64,000 bases of DNA from contig OZ252227.1 in the NCBI GenBank assembly GCA_965249175.1, forward strand, positions 558,001 to 622,000, read 5' to 3'. The stretch's first letter is position 1. Each line of letters starts with the position of its first letter. A model generated the notes under the pieces. That model worked only from the letters and a program-made list of their open reading frames with translations, did no database searches and had not been told where the DNA came from. Of the stretch, positions 17,442 to 26,884 are shown piece by piece. The DNA comes from CAZYFH01 sp965249175. Its GTDB lineage: Bacteria; Acidobacteriota; Vicinamibacteria; Vicinamibacterales; UBA8438. The position numbers were made by a program, and so were the translations under genes.

Positions 17442-18009
17442 GTCGGTTCACGAACGTCATGTCGATGATCAGCGCGCACGCGCCGGTCGTGATCGAGGCA
17501 TCCGCGACGTTGAACGCCCAGAAGTGCCAGGTGCCCCAGTAGACATCCACGAAGTCGATGACGTAGCCGGCGGTGATCCGGTCGGTGAGGTTGCCGATCG
17601 CGCCGCCGAGAATCAGGGCCAACCCGAGCCGGGACAGTGGCTCCTGAGCCGTGACGCGACTCGTGTAGATGGCAATGGCGATCAGCGCGACGAGCGCGAT
17701 GGCGGTCATCAGCGCCGGCTTGAACGGGATGTCGACGGCGTTGAGAAAGCCAAACGCCGCGCCGGTGTTGCGCACATGGGTCAGGTCGAGGAAGCCGCCG
17801 ATGACGCTGACGCTGGAATGCAACGGAACGTATTCGCGGACGAGCGCCTTGGTCGCTTGATCGAGAACCACGACTGCCACCGCGAGGCCCACCGTCAACC
17901 GTCCGCTCGGAAACGCCGCGCGCGCCGCGGCCTCTACGACCGCCGTCGTGGGCGTGTCCGGCCCGGCGCCGGGAGTGGCTGTCGCCGCCGGCCGATCGTC
18001 AGCTGACAC
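17422..18009 (-). CDS. lspA: Lipoprotein signal peptidase (signal peptidase II)
   Basis: This inner-membrane aspartyl protease removes lipoprotein signal peptides. The 195-aa protein has four hydrophobic helices and both catalytic Asp motifs: GNLTDR (Asp143) and FNVADAS (Asp170). HVRNTGAAFGF is also typical. The GTG at 18009 was chosen; it overlaps the ileS stop by 11 bp and gives an N-terminal tail of about 35 residues before the first helix, longer than usual, so an internal start is possible. Confidence 0.94.
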   Translation of the reverse strand: MSADDRPAATATPGAGPDTPTTAVVEAAARAAFPSGRLTVGLAVAVVVLDQATKALVREYVPLHSSVSVIGGFLDLTHVRNTGAAFGFLNAVDIPFKPALMTAIALVALIAIAIYTSRVTAQEPLSRLGLALILGGAIGNLTDRITAGYVIDFVDVYWGTWHFWAFNVADASITTGACALIIDMTFVNRHVSETV

Positions 18010-20854
18010 GGGCCATCGTCTCCGAGAGCGCGTCGACACAACGGGGGCACAGGCCGGCAGGATCCGTCGCGGAGACCGCGGCGACATATCGCCAGCACCG
18101 CTCGCACTTGACCCCGCTGGCACGCCGGGCCGTGATCACCGCCGCGCCGCCAGGCTCGACGAACTGCGCGCCGGCTGTCCGGGCCGTGTCGGCATCGGTC
18201 GAAAGGTCGGCCGCCGGGGTCACGGCGACCTCAGAGACGATGCACAGCATCGGGAGGTCGTCGCGGTAGCGCTCGACCAGATCGGCGGTGACGCCGCTCG
18301 CGCGGATGGTGACGGCCGCTTCGAGCGACGTCCCGACCGTCTTCTCCGTACGCAGCTGCTCCAGGACGACGTTGACCGCCTCACGCACGCCGAGCAGCCG
18401 CTGCCATCGGGTCAGGAGGTCATGGTCGACGAGCGTCTGGCACCCTGTCGGAAACTCAGCCAGGTGGACGCTGTCCTCTCGCTGACCCGGGAGATGGCTC
18501 CACAGATCGTCGGTGGTCACCGGCAGAATGGGCGCGAGGAGGCGCGTCAGACCGTCGGCGATCGTGTACATGGCAGTCTGGGCAGACCGCCGCTCGGCGG
18601 AGCCGGCCGCGAGTGTATAGAGCCGGTCCTTCGAGACGTCGACGTAGAACGCGCTCAGGTCCACCGTGAGCAGGGCGTTGATGGCGTGCGAGATGGGCTG
18701 GAACTCGTAGCGGTCGTAGGCAAGGAGCATCTTCGACGCCGCCTCACCGTATCGCGCCAGCGCGTATCGATCGACCTCCTGGAGCTGCTCGGTCGGCACG
18801 CGGTCGTTGGTGGGGTCGAAGTCGCTCAGGTTGGCGACGAGGATCCGTAGCGTGTTCCTGATTTTCCGATACGCCTCGATGACCCGCGCGAGGATTTCCT
18901 CGCCAAAGCGCATCTCTTCACGGTAGTCGACCATCGCCGCCCACAGCCTGAGCGTCTCGGCGCCGTTCTTCTTGATGATGGCCGCGGGGTCGACGCTGTT
19001 GCCCTTCGATTTCGACAGTTTGTGGCCTTGTTCGTCGACGACAAAGCCGTTCGTGACGACCTGCTTGAACGGTGCCGCGCTGCGGGTGCCGAGTCCGACG
19101 AGCAAGGAGCTGTGGAACCAGCCGCGATGCTGATCGGAGCCCTCAAGGTAGAGCGTGGCAGGCCACGTCAGCTCGGGGGTGGTCGCGAGCACCGCCTCGT
19201 GGCTCGAGCCCGAATCGAACCAGACGTCCAGAATGTCGCGCTCGCGCTCGAACTCGCGGTTGCCGCAGCCCGGACAGGCGAAGCCCTCGGGAACGAACTC
19301 CTCGAGCGCGCGCTCGTACCATGCGTCGGCTCCGTGTTCCGCGAAGACCGCGGCTGCCCGCTCCGTGAGGGCCGGGGTCAGCGAGGCCTCCTGGCACGAG
19401 GTGCAATACAGCGCCGGGATCGGCACCCCCCAGGATCGTTGACGCGAGATGCACCAGTCCGGCCTGCCGGCCACCATGCCATGAATCCGTTCCTCACCCC
19501 ACGCGGGAAACCATTCGACTCGCGCGATTGCCTCGAGGGCGCGCCGTCGCAGATCGTTGTGGTCCATCTTGATGAACCACTGCGACGTCGCGAGAAAGAT
19601 GACCGGCCGGTGGCAGCGCCAACAGTGGGGATAGGCGTGCTCCATGTTGGCGCGGTGCCACAACCGCCCGCGCTCGGTCAGCGCAGCTTCCACTTTCGGA
19701 TTCGCGTCAAAGACGCCGACGCCGGCGAACAGGGGCACGTCGTCCGCGAAGCGTCCGTCCGATCCGACCGGCGCGTAGATGTCGAGCCCGTAGCGCACAC
19801 CGGTGTGATAGTCGTCTGCCCCGTGTCCAGGCGCCGTGTGTACAGCGCCCGTCCCCTGCTCGAGTGTCACGTAGTCGGCCACCACGGCGACGGAATCCCG
19901 GTCGTAGATCGGATGTCTGAAACGGAGGCCTTCGAGCTCGCGCCCCGCGAACGTCGCGAGCGCGGCCCCGAGCGGGCGTCCGATCTCAGACGCGACCCGG
20001 CCCGCGAGCTCCGCGGCGACGATGACGGCACGGCGACGGTCGCCGGTCGATTCGATCTCGTGGACGGCGTAGCGCAGCGTAGGATGAAACGCGATCGCCA
20101 GGTTGGACGGGATGGTCCACGGCGTCGTGGTCCAGATCAGCACCGAGACATCGATGTCGGCGAGCGCAGGGACGAGCGTGATCAGAGTGGCCGCGCCCGC
20201 GGTGGCGACCGGAAACTCGACGTAGATCGACGGTGAGGTGTGCGACTCGTACTCCACCTCGGCTTCGGCAAGCGCCGTCCGGCAGTGGATGCACCAGTGG
20301 ACCGGCTTCTTGCCGCGATACACCCCACCCTGTGCCACGAACGCCCCGAGTGCGCGGACGATCGCGGCCTGATAGGCGAAGTTCATCGTGAGATACGGGG
20401 TCGACCATGCGCCGAGGATGCCAAGGCGCTTGAAGTCGTCTCGCATGACGTCGACATACTTCTCGGCGTATCGACGGCACTCCCGGCGCACCTCGGCGAT
20501 GCTCATCCGCTGCTTCTTGGACCCGAGCTCCCGGTCGACCTGGAGCTCGATCGGCAATCCGTGGCAGTCCCATCCCGGGACGTAGGGCGCGTCGAAGCCC
20601 GCCATGGTGCGCGCCCGGACGATGAAGTCCTTGAGAATCTTGTTGAGGGCTGTTCCGAGATGCACCTTGCCGTTCGCGTACGGTGGTCCGTCGTGCAGGA
20701 CGAACTTCGGCGCACCGGCGCGCGCGCGACGGATCCGCCCGTAGAGGTCCGTCTCCTCCCAGCGAGCGATCGCCTTCGGCTCGGTCGTCGGCAGGCTCGC
20801 CTTCATCCGGAAGCCGGTCCGCGGGAGGTTGAGCGTCTCTTTCCAGTCAGACAT
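17999..20854 (-). CDS. ileS: Isoleucyl-tRNA synthetase
   Basis: IleRS charges tRNA-Ile. The 951-aa protein begins MSDWKETLNLPRTGF, has the class I HIGH-type motif as HLGT (65-68 in GKVHLGTALNK), an editing CP1 domain, the KMSKS motif as KLSKSKGNS, and a C-terminal zinc finger (CERCW ... CPRC). The in-frame extension to 20902 adds 16 unrelated residues and was not used. It heads an operon with lspA, lgt and rluD, an arrangement (ileS-lspA) common in bacteria. Confidence 0.97.
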   Translation of the reverse strand: MSDWKETLNLPRTGFRMKASLPTTEPKAIARWEETDLYGRIRRARAGAPKFVLHDGPPYANGKVHLGTALNKILKDFIVRARTMAGFDAPYVPGWDCHGLPIELQVDRELGSKKQRMSIAEVRRECRRYAEKYVDVMRDDFKRLGILGAWSTPYLTMNFAYQAAIVRALGAFVAQGGVYRGKKPVHWCIHCRTALAEAEVEYESHTSPSIYVEFPVATAGAATLITLVPALADIDVSVLIWTTTPWTIPSNLAIAFHPTLRYAVHEIESTGDRRRAVIVAAELAGRVASEIGRPLGAALATFAGRELEGLRFRHPIYDRDSVAVVADYVTLEQGTGAVHTAPGHGADDYHTGVRYGLDIYAPVGSDGRFADDVPLFAGVGVFDANPKVEAALTERGRLWHRANMEHAYPHCWRCHRPVIFLATSQWFIKMDHNDLRRRALEAIARVEWFPAWGEERIHGMVAGRPDWCISRQRSWGVPIPALYCTSCQEASLTPALTERAAAVFAEHGADAWYERALEEFVPEGFACPGCGNREFERERDILDVWFDSGSSHEAVLATTPELTWPATLYLEGSDQHRGWFHSSLLVGLGTRSAAPFKQVVTNGFVVDEQGHKLSKSKGNSVDPAAIIKKNGAETLRLWAAMVDYREEMRFGEEILARVIEAYRKIRNTLRILVANLSDFDPTNDRVPTEQLQEVDRYALARYGEAASKMLLAYDRYEFQPISHAINALLTVDLSAFYVDVSKDRLYTLAAGSAERRSAQTAMYTIADGLTRLLAPILPVTTDDLWSHLPGQREDSVHLAEFPTGCQTLVDHDLLTRWQRLLGVREAVNVVLEQLRTEKTVGTSLEAAVTIRASGVTADLVERYRDDLPMLCIVSEVAVTPAADLSTDADTARTAGAQFVEPGGAAVITARRASGVKCERCWRYVAAVSATDPAGLCPRCVDALSETMARVS

Positions 20855-20908
20855 GGGCAGCGGATGTGCGGGAGAGTCGGCCGAGGGCGAACGGCACGCC
20901 AACAGCCA

Positions 20909-20936
20909 TTCTCACCAATTGTAGTGCAAATATAAT
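20909..20936 (+). promoter_or_regulatory. Promoter predicting a leaderless mRNA for the M16 peptidase gene
   Basis: A perfect -10 TATAAT lies at 20931-20936, with TTCTCA (4 of 6 matches to TTGACA) at 20909-20914 and a 16-bp spacer. The A of the ATG at 20943 is 7 nt after the -10, the normal distance to a transcription start. The mRNA would then begin at or next to its start codon. Confidence 0.55.
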
Positions 20937-20942
20937 GACTCG

Positions 20943-22250
20943 ATGGCTGCCGACGCTTCGATGATGACCACCCACGGCGACGTACGTGTCGCGAGACTCG
21001 ACAACGGATTGACGGTGCTGCTGCGCGAAGTGCACACCGCGCCGCTCGTCTCCGTCTGGTGCTGGTACCGTGTCGGATCGAAGGACGAGGGCCCTGGTCT
21101 CATCGGGGTCTCGCACTGGGTCGAGCATATGAATTTCAAGGGCACGACCCGGATCTCACGCGACGACATCAAGGGCATCGTCGATCGGCACGGCGGCTTC
21201 TGGAACGGCTATACGTGGATCGATCAGACGACCTACGTAGAGACCGCCACGCGCGACGCCCTCGACCAGATGCTCTTCATTGAAGCCGAGCGGATGAGCA
21301 GCTGCCTCTATGACCCGGCAGACTGCGACTCCGAGCGGACGGTCATCATTTCCGAGCTACAGGGGGGCGAGAACGACCCTGACACCTTGCTCGAGATGGA
21401 GCTGACGGCGACCGCGTTCAAGGCGCACCCGTATCGACACCCCACTATCGGCTGGCTGTCGGATCTCGAGACGATGACCCGGGACGATCTCTATGGGCAC
21501 TATCGCCGCTACTACGTGCCGAACAACGCCACGCTCGTCATCGTTGGCGACGTGGAGACGGATGACGCCTGCCGGCGCGTGGAGCGAGCGTTCGGCGGCA
21601 TCGCGCCAGGCGAGGTGCCACCACGGATGCGGACCACCGAGCCGGTGCAGCTCGGTGAACGCCGTGTAACCGTCCGACGCGACGGCACCACCGCGTATCT
21701 CAAGATTGCCTATCACGCGCCGCCGGTCGGACATGCTGATTTCGCGCCGATGCTCGTGCTCGATGCCGCGCTGACGGGCGCGAAGGGGCTCAGCGTGTGG
21801 CACAGCTTTCGCGGCGCGCCGCCGCAGCGGCGGTCGCGTCTCTATCAGGCGCTGGTCGAGCGTCGACTGGCCTCCGCGGTGGGTGGCGAGTTCGCGCCGA
21901 CCGCGCAGCCGTACCTGTTCACCGTCTCCGCGACCGCGGCCACGGGGACGCCGACCGAAGATGTCGAGGGAGCGGCGCTCGCGGCGTTGGACGCGGTGCG
22001 GGACAATGGGATCACCGAGGCGGAGCTCGAGCGCGCGAAGCGCCAACTGCGCGCGCGGATGGTGTTCGAAAACGACAGCGTCACCAACATGGCTCATCAG
22101 CTCGGGTATTTCGCGACCGTGTCGAGTCTCGACACTTACCTTGGCATGCCGGCCCGCATCCGGGCGGTCACGACCGATGACGTCGCGCGTGTCGCGGCCG
22201 CCACACTGACCGCCAGCAACCGGACCGTCGGCTGGTTCGTGCCCGAATGA
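20943..22250 (+). CDS. M16-family zinc metallopeptidase (catalytic subunit)
   Basis: This 435-aa peptidase has the inverted zinc motif HxxEH as HWVEH (58-62), followed by the family's ERTVIISEL helix carrying the further Glu ligand. The C-terminal half has the second M16 domain (LYQALVERRLASAVGG). It forms a pair with the next gene, which lacks the zinc motif; together they resemble the alpha/beta arrangement of mitochondrial-processing-peptidase-like enzymes. The stop overlaps the next ATG by 4 bp (ATGA). No signal peptide is evident. Confidence 0.93.
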   Translation: MAADASMMTTHGDVRVARLDNGLTVLLREVHTAPLVSVWCWYRVGSKDEGPGLIGVSHWVEHMNFKGTTRISRDDIKGIVDRHGGFWNGYTWIDQTTYVETATRDALDQMLFIEAERMSSCLYDPADCDSERTVIISELQGGENDPDTLLEMELTATAFKAHPYRHPTIGWLSDLETMTRDDLYGHYRRYYVPNNATLVIVGDVETDDACRRVERAFGGIAPGEVPPRMRTTEPVQLGERRVTVRRDGTTAYLKIAYHAPPVGHADFAPMLVLDAALTGAKGLSVWHSFRGAPPQRRSRLYQALVERRLASAVGGEFAPTAQPYLFTVSATAATGTPTEDVEGAALAALDAVRDNGITEAELERAKRQLRARMVFENDSVTNMAHQLGYFATVSSLDTYLGMPARIRAVTTDDVARVAAATLTASNRTVGWFVPE

Positions 22251-23533
22251 CGACTCAGCGCGCGAGCTTGGCGCCGATCAGGAAGCGCCTCCCCAACGGG
22301 GCCACCGTGCTCGTCAACGAAGCGCGGACGACGCCCGCGGTGAACATGAGCGTGTCGCTCGAGGCCGGGAGCCTGTTCGATCCCGCGGACACGCACGGAC
22401 TGGCCTACTTCCTCGGCCGCATCATCGATCGCGGCACCGTCCACCGGACCGGCGACGAGATCGCCGAGACGCTCGACCTTCGCGGTGTGTCGCTGGGGGT
22501 GCACGTCACCCGCCACCGGCTCGCCCTCAGCTGCACGTGCCTGTCGGAGGATTTCCAGGCGGTGCTCGATGTCGTGGCCGAGATCGTCAGGGAACCGGCC
22601 TGCCTCGAGCATGACGTCGTGACCCGACGCGGCGAGATCCTGACGTCCATTCGGCAGGACGATGACAATCCGGCCGTCCAGGCGATCGCGCGCGTCATGG
22701 CGCTGCTCTACGGCGCCGATCACCGCTATGGCCGTCGGGGCAAGGGCACCACGGAGTCGGTCGGTCGGATCGAACGTGCGGCGCTGCTCCGATTCCACGC
22801 GGACCGAGTCGTTCCCGCGACGTTGTCCGCGGTCATCGTGGGCGATGTCGACGCATCGGCGGCGGTCGACGCGGTGGCGCGGGCGTTCGACGGGTGGCAG
22901 GTGTCGGCCGCCCCGTCGCCCCCGCTCGATGCGCCGGAGGCGGCCACCGGCCGGCGGCGCGACGTCCTCACGATGATGAACAAGGCGCAGGCGGACCTGG
23001 CGTATGGCTTCGTCACCATACCGCGCGCGGACCCGGCCTATCACGCGTACTGGCTCATGGCCAATGTCCTTGGCCAGTACGGGATGGGCGGACGGCTCGG
23101 CAACAGCATTCGCGAGCAGCAGGGGATGGCCTACTACGCGTTCTGCAGCTTCGAGGCCGATCGGTTGCCTGGCCCCCTGGTCGTGCGCGCCGGCGTCAAC
23201 GCCGCCAACGTCGACCGCGCGCTCGAGTCGATTGACGGCGAGATTGCCCGTATGGGCGCGGAGGGGGTCACCGACACGGAGCTCGACAATTCCAAACGCT
23301 ATCTCACCGGATCCCTTCCACGGACGCTCGAAACGAACGCGGGGATTGCCGGGTTCCTGCAGAGCATCGAGCGGTTCGACCTTGGGCTCGACTACGATCG
23401 ACGGCTGCCCGGCCTGCTCGAGGCGGTCACGCGTGACCAGGTCAACGCGGCAGCCGCGCGGACGCTGTCGCCCGAGCGTGCGGCGGTCGTGATCGCGGGC
23501 CCGTATGAGAACCGAGAGGCTAGCAGCCCGTAG
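22247..23533 (+). CDS. M16-family peptidase-like partner, zinc motif lost; 3' end altered by a MITE
   Basis: The 428-aa protein has the M16 fold, but HGLAYFLGRIID stands where HxxEH should be, so it is predicted to be non-catalytic. It keeps the late motif GLGNSIREQQGMAYYAF-like segment (GGRLGNSIREQQGMAYYAF) used in substrate binding. The last four residues (ASSP) and the TAG stop are read from the terminal repeat of a mobile element at 23520. Removing the element at its CTAG would give the end EARPS-TGA, with the stop overlapping the next ATG. Confidence 0.92.
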   Translation: MTTQRASLAPIRKRLPNGATVLVNEARTTPAVNMSVSLEAGSLFDPADTHGLAYFLGRIIDRGTVHRTGDEIAETLDLRGVSLGVHVTRHRLALSCTCLSEDFQAVLDVVAEIVREPACLEHDVVTRRGEILTSIRQDDDNPAVQAIARVMALLYGADHRYGRRGKGTTESVGRIERAALLRFHADRVVPATLSAVIVGDVDASAAVDAVARAFDGWQVSAAPSPPLDAPEAATGRRRDVLTMMNKAQADLAYGFVTIPRADPAYHAYWLMANVLGQYGMGGRLGNSIREQQGMAYYAFCSFEADRLPGPLVVRAGVNAANVDRALESIDGEIARMGAEGVTDTELDNSKRYLTGSLPRTLETNAGIAGFLQSIERFDLGLDYDRRLPGLLEAVTRDQVNAAAARTLSPERAAVVIAGPYENREASSP

Positions 23534-23696
23534 TGAGAGTCCCGCTGCATTCGACCGGCACTGCATCCCGCCTGACTGCGGTGCTCGTCCGTCAAATACT
23601 GGGAGTATTCTCCCTCCTCGCGCCTTGCAATGGCCGGACGCGCTTTGGAACCAACGGGGTCTCGGTGCCACGCGGGACCTCACCACGGACTGCTAG
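23520..23696. mobile_element. MITE (177 bp) related to the IS1182-like element at 33.9 kb
   Basis: The element starts CTAGCAGCCCGTAGTGAGAG at 23520 and ends with the inverted form of CTAGCAGTCCGTGGTGAGGT at 23696. The left end matches the left end of the IS at 33,863 at 22 of 24 positions. It has no transposase. A small internal hairpin (GGGAG-TATT-CTCCC) lies near 23,600. It fills the whole gap between the M16 partner gene and the HAD gene, supplies the stop codon of the first and lies 6 bp before the start of the second. Confidence 0.8.
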
Positions 23697-23702
23697 GCCG
23701 TC

Positions 23703-24392
23703 ATGAAGGCGGTGTTCTTCGACGTCGATTTCACGCTGATCTATCCCGGCCCAACGTTCGACGGCGGCGGCTACACGCGGTTCGCGGCTCGGCATGGCGT
23801 ACAGGTCGATGCGTCGCTTTTCGACACCGCGGTTGGCACGGCATCGGTCGAGCTCGATCATGCGCAGGACGCCATCTACAGGTCCGAGCCGTTCATCCGG
23901 TACGCGAAGCGGGTGTTGCGCGAGATGGGCGGGGACGGACCGGGTGTGGAGCCGTGTGCCCGAGAGATCTATGACGAGTGGGCGGCGTGTCACCACTTTG
24001 CGCTCTACGACGACGTCGTCGAGACGCTCCGCTGGCTCCACACGGCAGGCTATCGGATCGGTCTCATCTCGAACACCCACCGCTGCCTGGCGTCCTTTCA
24101 ACGCCACTTCGAGCTCGCCCCGTTTATCACGGCTGCTGTCTCATCATCCGTGCACGGCTTCTTGAAGCCGCATCCCAGCATCTTCCGCGCGGCACTCCAC
24201 TTGGCGGGCGTCGGGCCCGAGGACGGCGTCATGGTGGGCGATAGCGTGACGCACGACATCGAGGGAGCCATGCAGGTCGGCATGCGAGCCGTGTTGCTGA
24301 CACGCTCCGGCGAACCGTCCGCGGCCATCGCCGGTGTGCCCGTCATCCGGTCGCTGGTGGCGTTGCCGGGAGTGCTCGGGCTCCTAAGTTAG
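23703..24392 (+). CDS. HAD-superfamily hydrolase
   Basis: This 229-aa phosphatase-like protein has motif I FDVDFTL (nucleophile Asp and acid/base Asp), motif II in RIGLISNT, motif III Lys in FLKPHPSIF and motif IV VGDSVTHDIEGA. The cap is helical (C1 type). The substrate cannot be told from sequence. The ATG lies 6 bp after the end of the MITE and has no good ribosome site now; before insertion it would have overlapped the stop of the M16 partner (ATGA), so its translation was probably coupled. Confidence 0.88.
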   Translation: MKAVFFDVDFTLIYPGPTFDGGGYTRFAARHGVQVDASLFDTAVGTASVELDHAQDAIYRSEPFIRYAKRVLREMGGDGPGVEPCAREIYDEWAACHHFALYDDVVETLRWLHTAGYRIGLISNTHRCLASFQRHFELAPFITAAVSSSVHGFLKPHPSIFRAALHLAGVGPEDGVMVGDSVTHDIEGAMQVGMRAVLLTRSGEPSAAIAGVPVIRSLVALPGVLGLLS

Positions 24393-24463
24393 AGACAGGA
24401 GGGGCGCGGTGTGGCGACAAATCGGTGTCGCGCTAGGCCAAGCGACGGGCCGGCGGGGAGCGG

Positions 24464-24814
24464 CTACCCGGGCGGCCAGGCCAGCGATCGGCCGGCGAGC
24501 AGGTGCAGATGGATGTGAAATACCGTCTGGCCGGCCATCTCGTTGCAGTTGAAGACGGTGCGATACCCCGCTTCGGCATGTCCGAGCTCGTCGGCGATCG
24601 CGCCCGCGCGACGGACCATCTCGCCGACCAGCGCATCATCGTCCGCCGCCAGGTCGTTGAGCGTGCTGATGTGCTTGCGTGGAATGATCAGGATGTGCGT
24701 TGGCGCCTTGGGGTTGATATCCCGGAACGCCATCACCCGGTCGTCCTCGTAGACCGCGTTCGACGGGATCTCACCGCTGGCGATCCTGCAAAACAGACAG
24801 TCGGCCGCGCTCAT
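24464..24814 (-). CDS. HIT-family hydrolase (HINT type)
   Basis: HIT proteins hydrolyse or transfer nucleoside monophosphates from phosphoramidate-like substrates. The 116-aa protein begins with DCLFCRIASGEIPSN, which is typical of HINT, has PKAPTHILIIPRKHI, and ends with the catalytic triad HIHLHLL. It lies 74 bp downstream of prmC on the same strand. Confidence 0.93.
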   Translation of the reverse strand: MSAADCLFCRIASGEIPSNAVYEDDRVMAFRDINPKAPTHILIIPRKHISTLNDLAADDDALVGEMVRRAGAIADELGHAEAGYRTVFNCNEMAGQTVFHIHLHLLAGRSLAWPPG

Positions 24815-24888
24815 GTCAGCGGCCCGTGGCGCGCATCCCGTGTCGCTCGCGTCAAACGCAGCTGAACTCTTGCCATGGGATCTTAGAA

Positions 24889-25755
24889 TTAGTGCCTGCG
24901 TATCACCGCGGCGCGTGGAATGCCGCTGAGGTCGCCGACGATGCTCAGTAACTGGAGATCTGGCGTCGCCGCGAAGAGCGCGCGCGCCGCGTCTTCCTGT
25001 CCCGCGCCGAACTCGACGACGAGATGACCCCCCTCGGCGAGATGAGCCGGCACCTCACGGACGAGCGTCCGCAGCGGGTCCAGCCCGTCGTGGCCGCCGT
25101 CAAGCGCGACGAGCGGCTCATGGTCCTTGACCTCGGGACTCAACACCGTGGTCGCGGCGGACGGGACGTAGGGGAGGTTGGCCACGATGAGATCGGCACG
25201 CGACGGTGCGTCGCCTGCGAGGCCGTCGAAATACGACGCTTGGATCCACGTGATGCGCGCCGACACGCCGTGGGTGTGCGCGTTGCGCCGCGCGACGTCG
25301 AGGGCGGCAGACGACACGTCGATGGCGGTGACCCGCGCCGCGGGGAGCTCGCGCGCCAGTGCAATCGCCAGACAGCCCGACCCGGTCCCCACGTCCACGA
25401 CCCACAGCGCCGCGTTGCGATCGGGCACGAGTGCGAGCGCCTCCTCGACGAGTAGCTCTGACTCCGGCCGTGGCGTGAGCACGGCTGGCCCGACCTCGAA
25501 CGACAATCCCCAGAACTCGCGGTGCCCCGTGATGCAGGACACCGGCTCCCGATCCGCGCGGCGTTGCACCAGAGGTCGGTAGCGGCTTTCAAAGCGGGCC
25601 GGCGCTGGTTCCTGGCGCCGGCAGAGATACGTGGCCAGGTCCCATCCCAGCGCATGGCGCGCGAGCACTTCCGCATCAAAGGCCGCGTCCTTCGGCCTGA
25701 GTCCCGCCCCGACCAGATGGCGGCGCGCCGCGCTCACTTCGTCAAGAAGTGTCAC
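24889..25755 (-). CDS. prmC: Release-factor glutamine N5-methyltransferase
   Basis: PrmC methylates the Gln of the GGQ motif in release factors. The 288-aa protein has an N-terminal helical domain, TPRPESE (94-100), the SAM motif VVDVGTGSGCLAIALA, and the catalytic motif as NLPY (193-196) where NPPY is more usual; the variation should still hold the substrate amide. The GTG start overlaps the prfA stop by 4 bp, so the modifier and its substrate are translationally coupled. Confidence 0.95.
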   Translation of the reverse strand: MTLLDEVSAARRHLVGAGLRPKDAAFDAEVLARHALGWDLATYLCRRQEPAPARFESRYRPLVQRRADREPVSCITGHREFWGLSFEVGPAVLTPRPESELLVEEALALVPDRNAALWVVDVGTGSGCLAIALARELPAARVTAIDVSSAALDVARRNAHTHGVSARITWIQASYFDGLAGDAPSRADLIVANLPYVPSAATTVLSPEVKDHEPLVALDGGHDGLDPLRTLVREVPAHLAEGGHLVVEFGAGQEDAARALFAATPDLQLLSIVGDLSGIPRAAVIRRH

Positions 25756-26831
25756 GATGTGGTGGCGACCTCGGCGGCCTTCAGGCGCTCCGACTGGTAG
25801 TGCGTGACGAGGGTCTCGACGATGTCGGTCAGCTCGCCGTCGAGCACCGCCGGCAGCTTGTGGGTGGTGAACCCGATTCGATGGTCCGTGATCCGGCTCT
25901 GCGGGAAGTTGTACGTGCGGATCTTTTCAGAGCGTTCGCCGGTGCCCACCTGCCCCCGCCGGTCTTGCGCGATCTCCTCCCGCTGCCGCTGCAGCTCCAT
26001 CTCGTAGAGTCGGGACCGGAGCACCTTCATCGCCTTGGCTTTGTTCTTGATTTGAGACTTTTCGTCTTGCTGCGAGACGACGAGCCCCGTCGGGAGGTGC
26101 GTGATCCGCACCGCTGAGTAGGTCGTGTTCACGCTCTGACCTCCAGGCCCGCTGGAGCAGAACGTGTCGATACGCAGTTCCTTCTGGTCGATCTGCACGT
26201 CGACTTCTTCGGCCTCCGGTAAGACCGCGACCGTGGCCGTCGAGGTGTGGATCCGGCCGCTCGCCTCCGTGGCCGGCACGCGTTGGACGCGGTGCACGCC
26301 GCTCTCGTACTTCAGACGGCTGTAGACCTTGCGGCCCTCGATGAGCGCGATGATCTCTTTGATCGCACCGACGCCGGTCTCGTTGACCGACAGCACCTCG
26401 ACACGCCACCCTTGCGCTTCGGCGAAGCGCGCGTACATCCGATACAGGTCGGCCGCAAACAGCCCGGCCTCATCGCCGCCGGTCCCAGCCCGGATCTCCA
26501 ATACAACGTTCTTTTCGTCATTGGGATCCGTCGGCAAGAGCAAGAGCTTGATTGCCGCCAGCAACCCGTCGCGTCGCGAGTCGAGAATCTCGAGCTCCTC
26601 GGTGGCCAGCCCCCGCAGGTCGACGTCATCGCCGTCGAGTAGCTCGTGCGCCTGCGCCGCCTCGGAAACCACCGCCTTGTATTCGCGGAATCTGTCGATC
26701 AGTGGCTGGATCTCGGACAGCGCTTTCGCGTGCGTCCGGTATTGACTCTGGTTGGCCTGCACCACCGGATCGCTGATCAGCGACATCAGCTTGTCGTATC
26801 GTTCCTCGATTGCCTGTAGCTTGTCGAACAT
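25752..26831 (-). CDS. prfA: Peptide chain release factor 1
   Basis: RF1 recognises UAA and UAG stops. The 359-aa protein has the codon-recognition tripeptide PAT (186-188) and the peptidyl-hydrolysis motif GGQ (230-232) in SSGPGGQSVNTTYSAVR. The length is standard. It is directly followed by prmC with a 4-bp overlap. Confidence 0.97.
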   Translation of the reverse strand: MFDKLQAIEERYDKLMSLISDPVVQANQSQYRTHAKALSEIQPLIDRFREYKAVVSEAAQAHELLDGDDVDLRGLATEELEILDSRRDGLLAAIKLLLLPTDPNDEKNVVLEIRAGTGGDEAGLFAADLYRMYARFAEAQGWRVEVLSVNETGVGAIKEIIALIEGRKVYSRLKYESGVHRVQRVPATEASGRIHTSTATVAVLPEAEEVDVQIDQKELRIDTFCSSGPGGQSVNTTYSAVRITHLPTGLVVSQQDEKSQIKNKAKAMKVLRSRLYEMELQRQREEIAQDRRGQVGTGERSEKIRTYNFPQSRITDHRIGFTTHKLPAVLDGELTDIVETLVTHYQSERLKAAEVATTS

Positions 26832-26884
26832 AAGGGTGTGCTACGCAGGTAGCGCAACGGGTCTTCTATGATGCACGATTGCCA

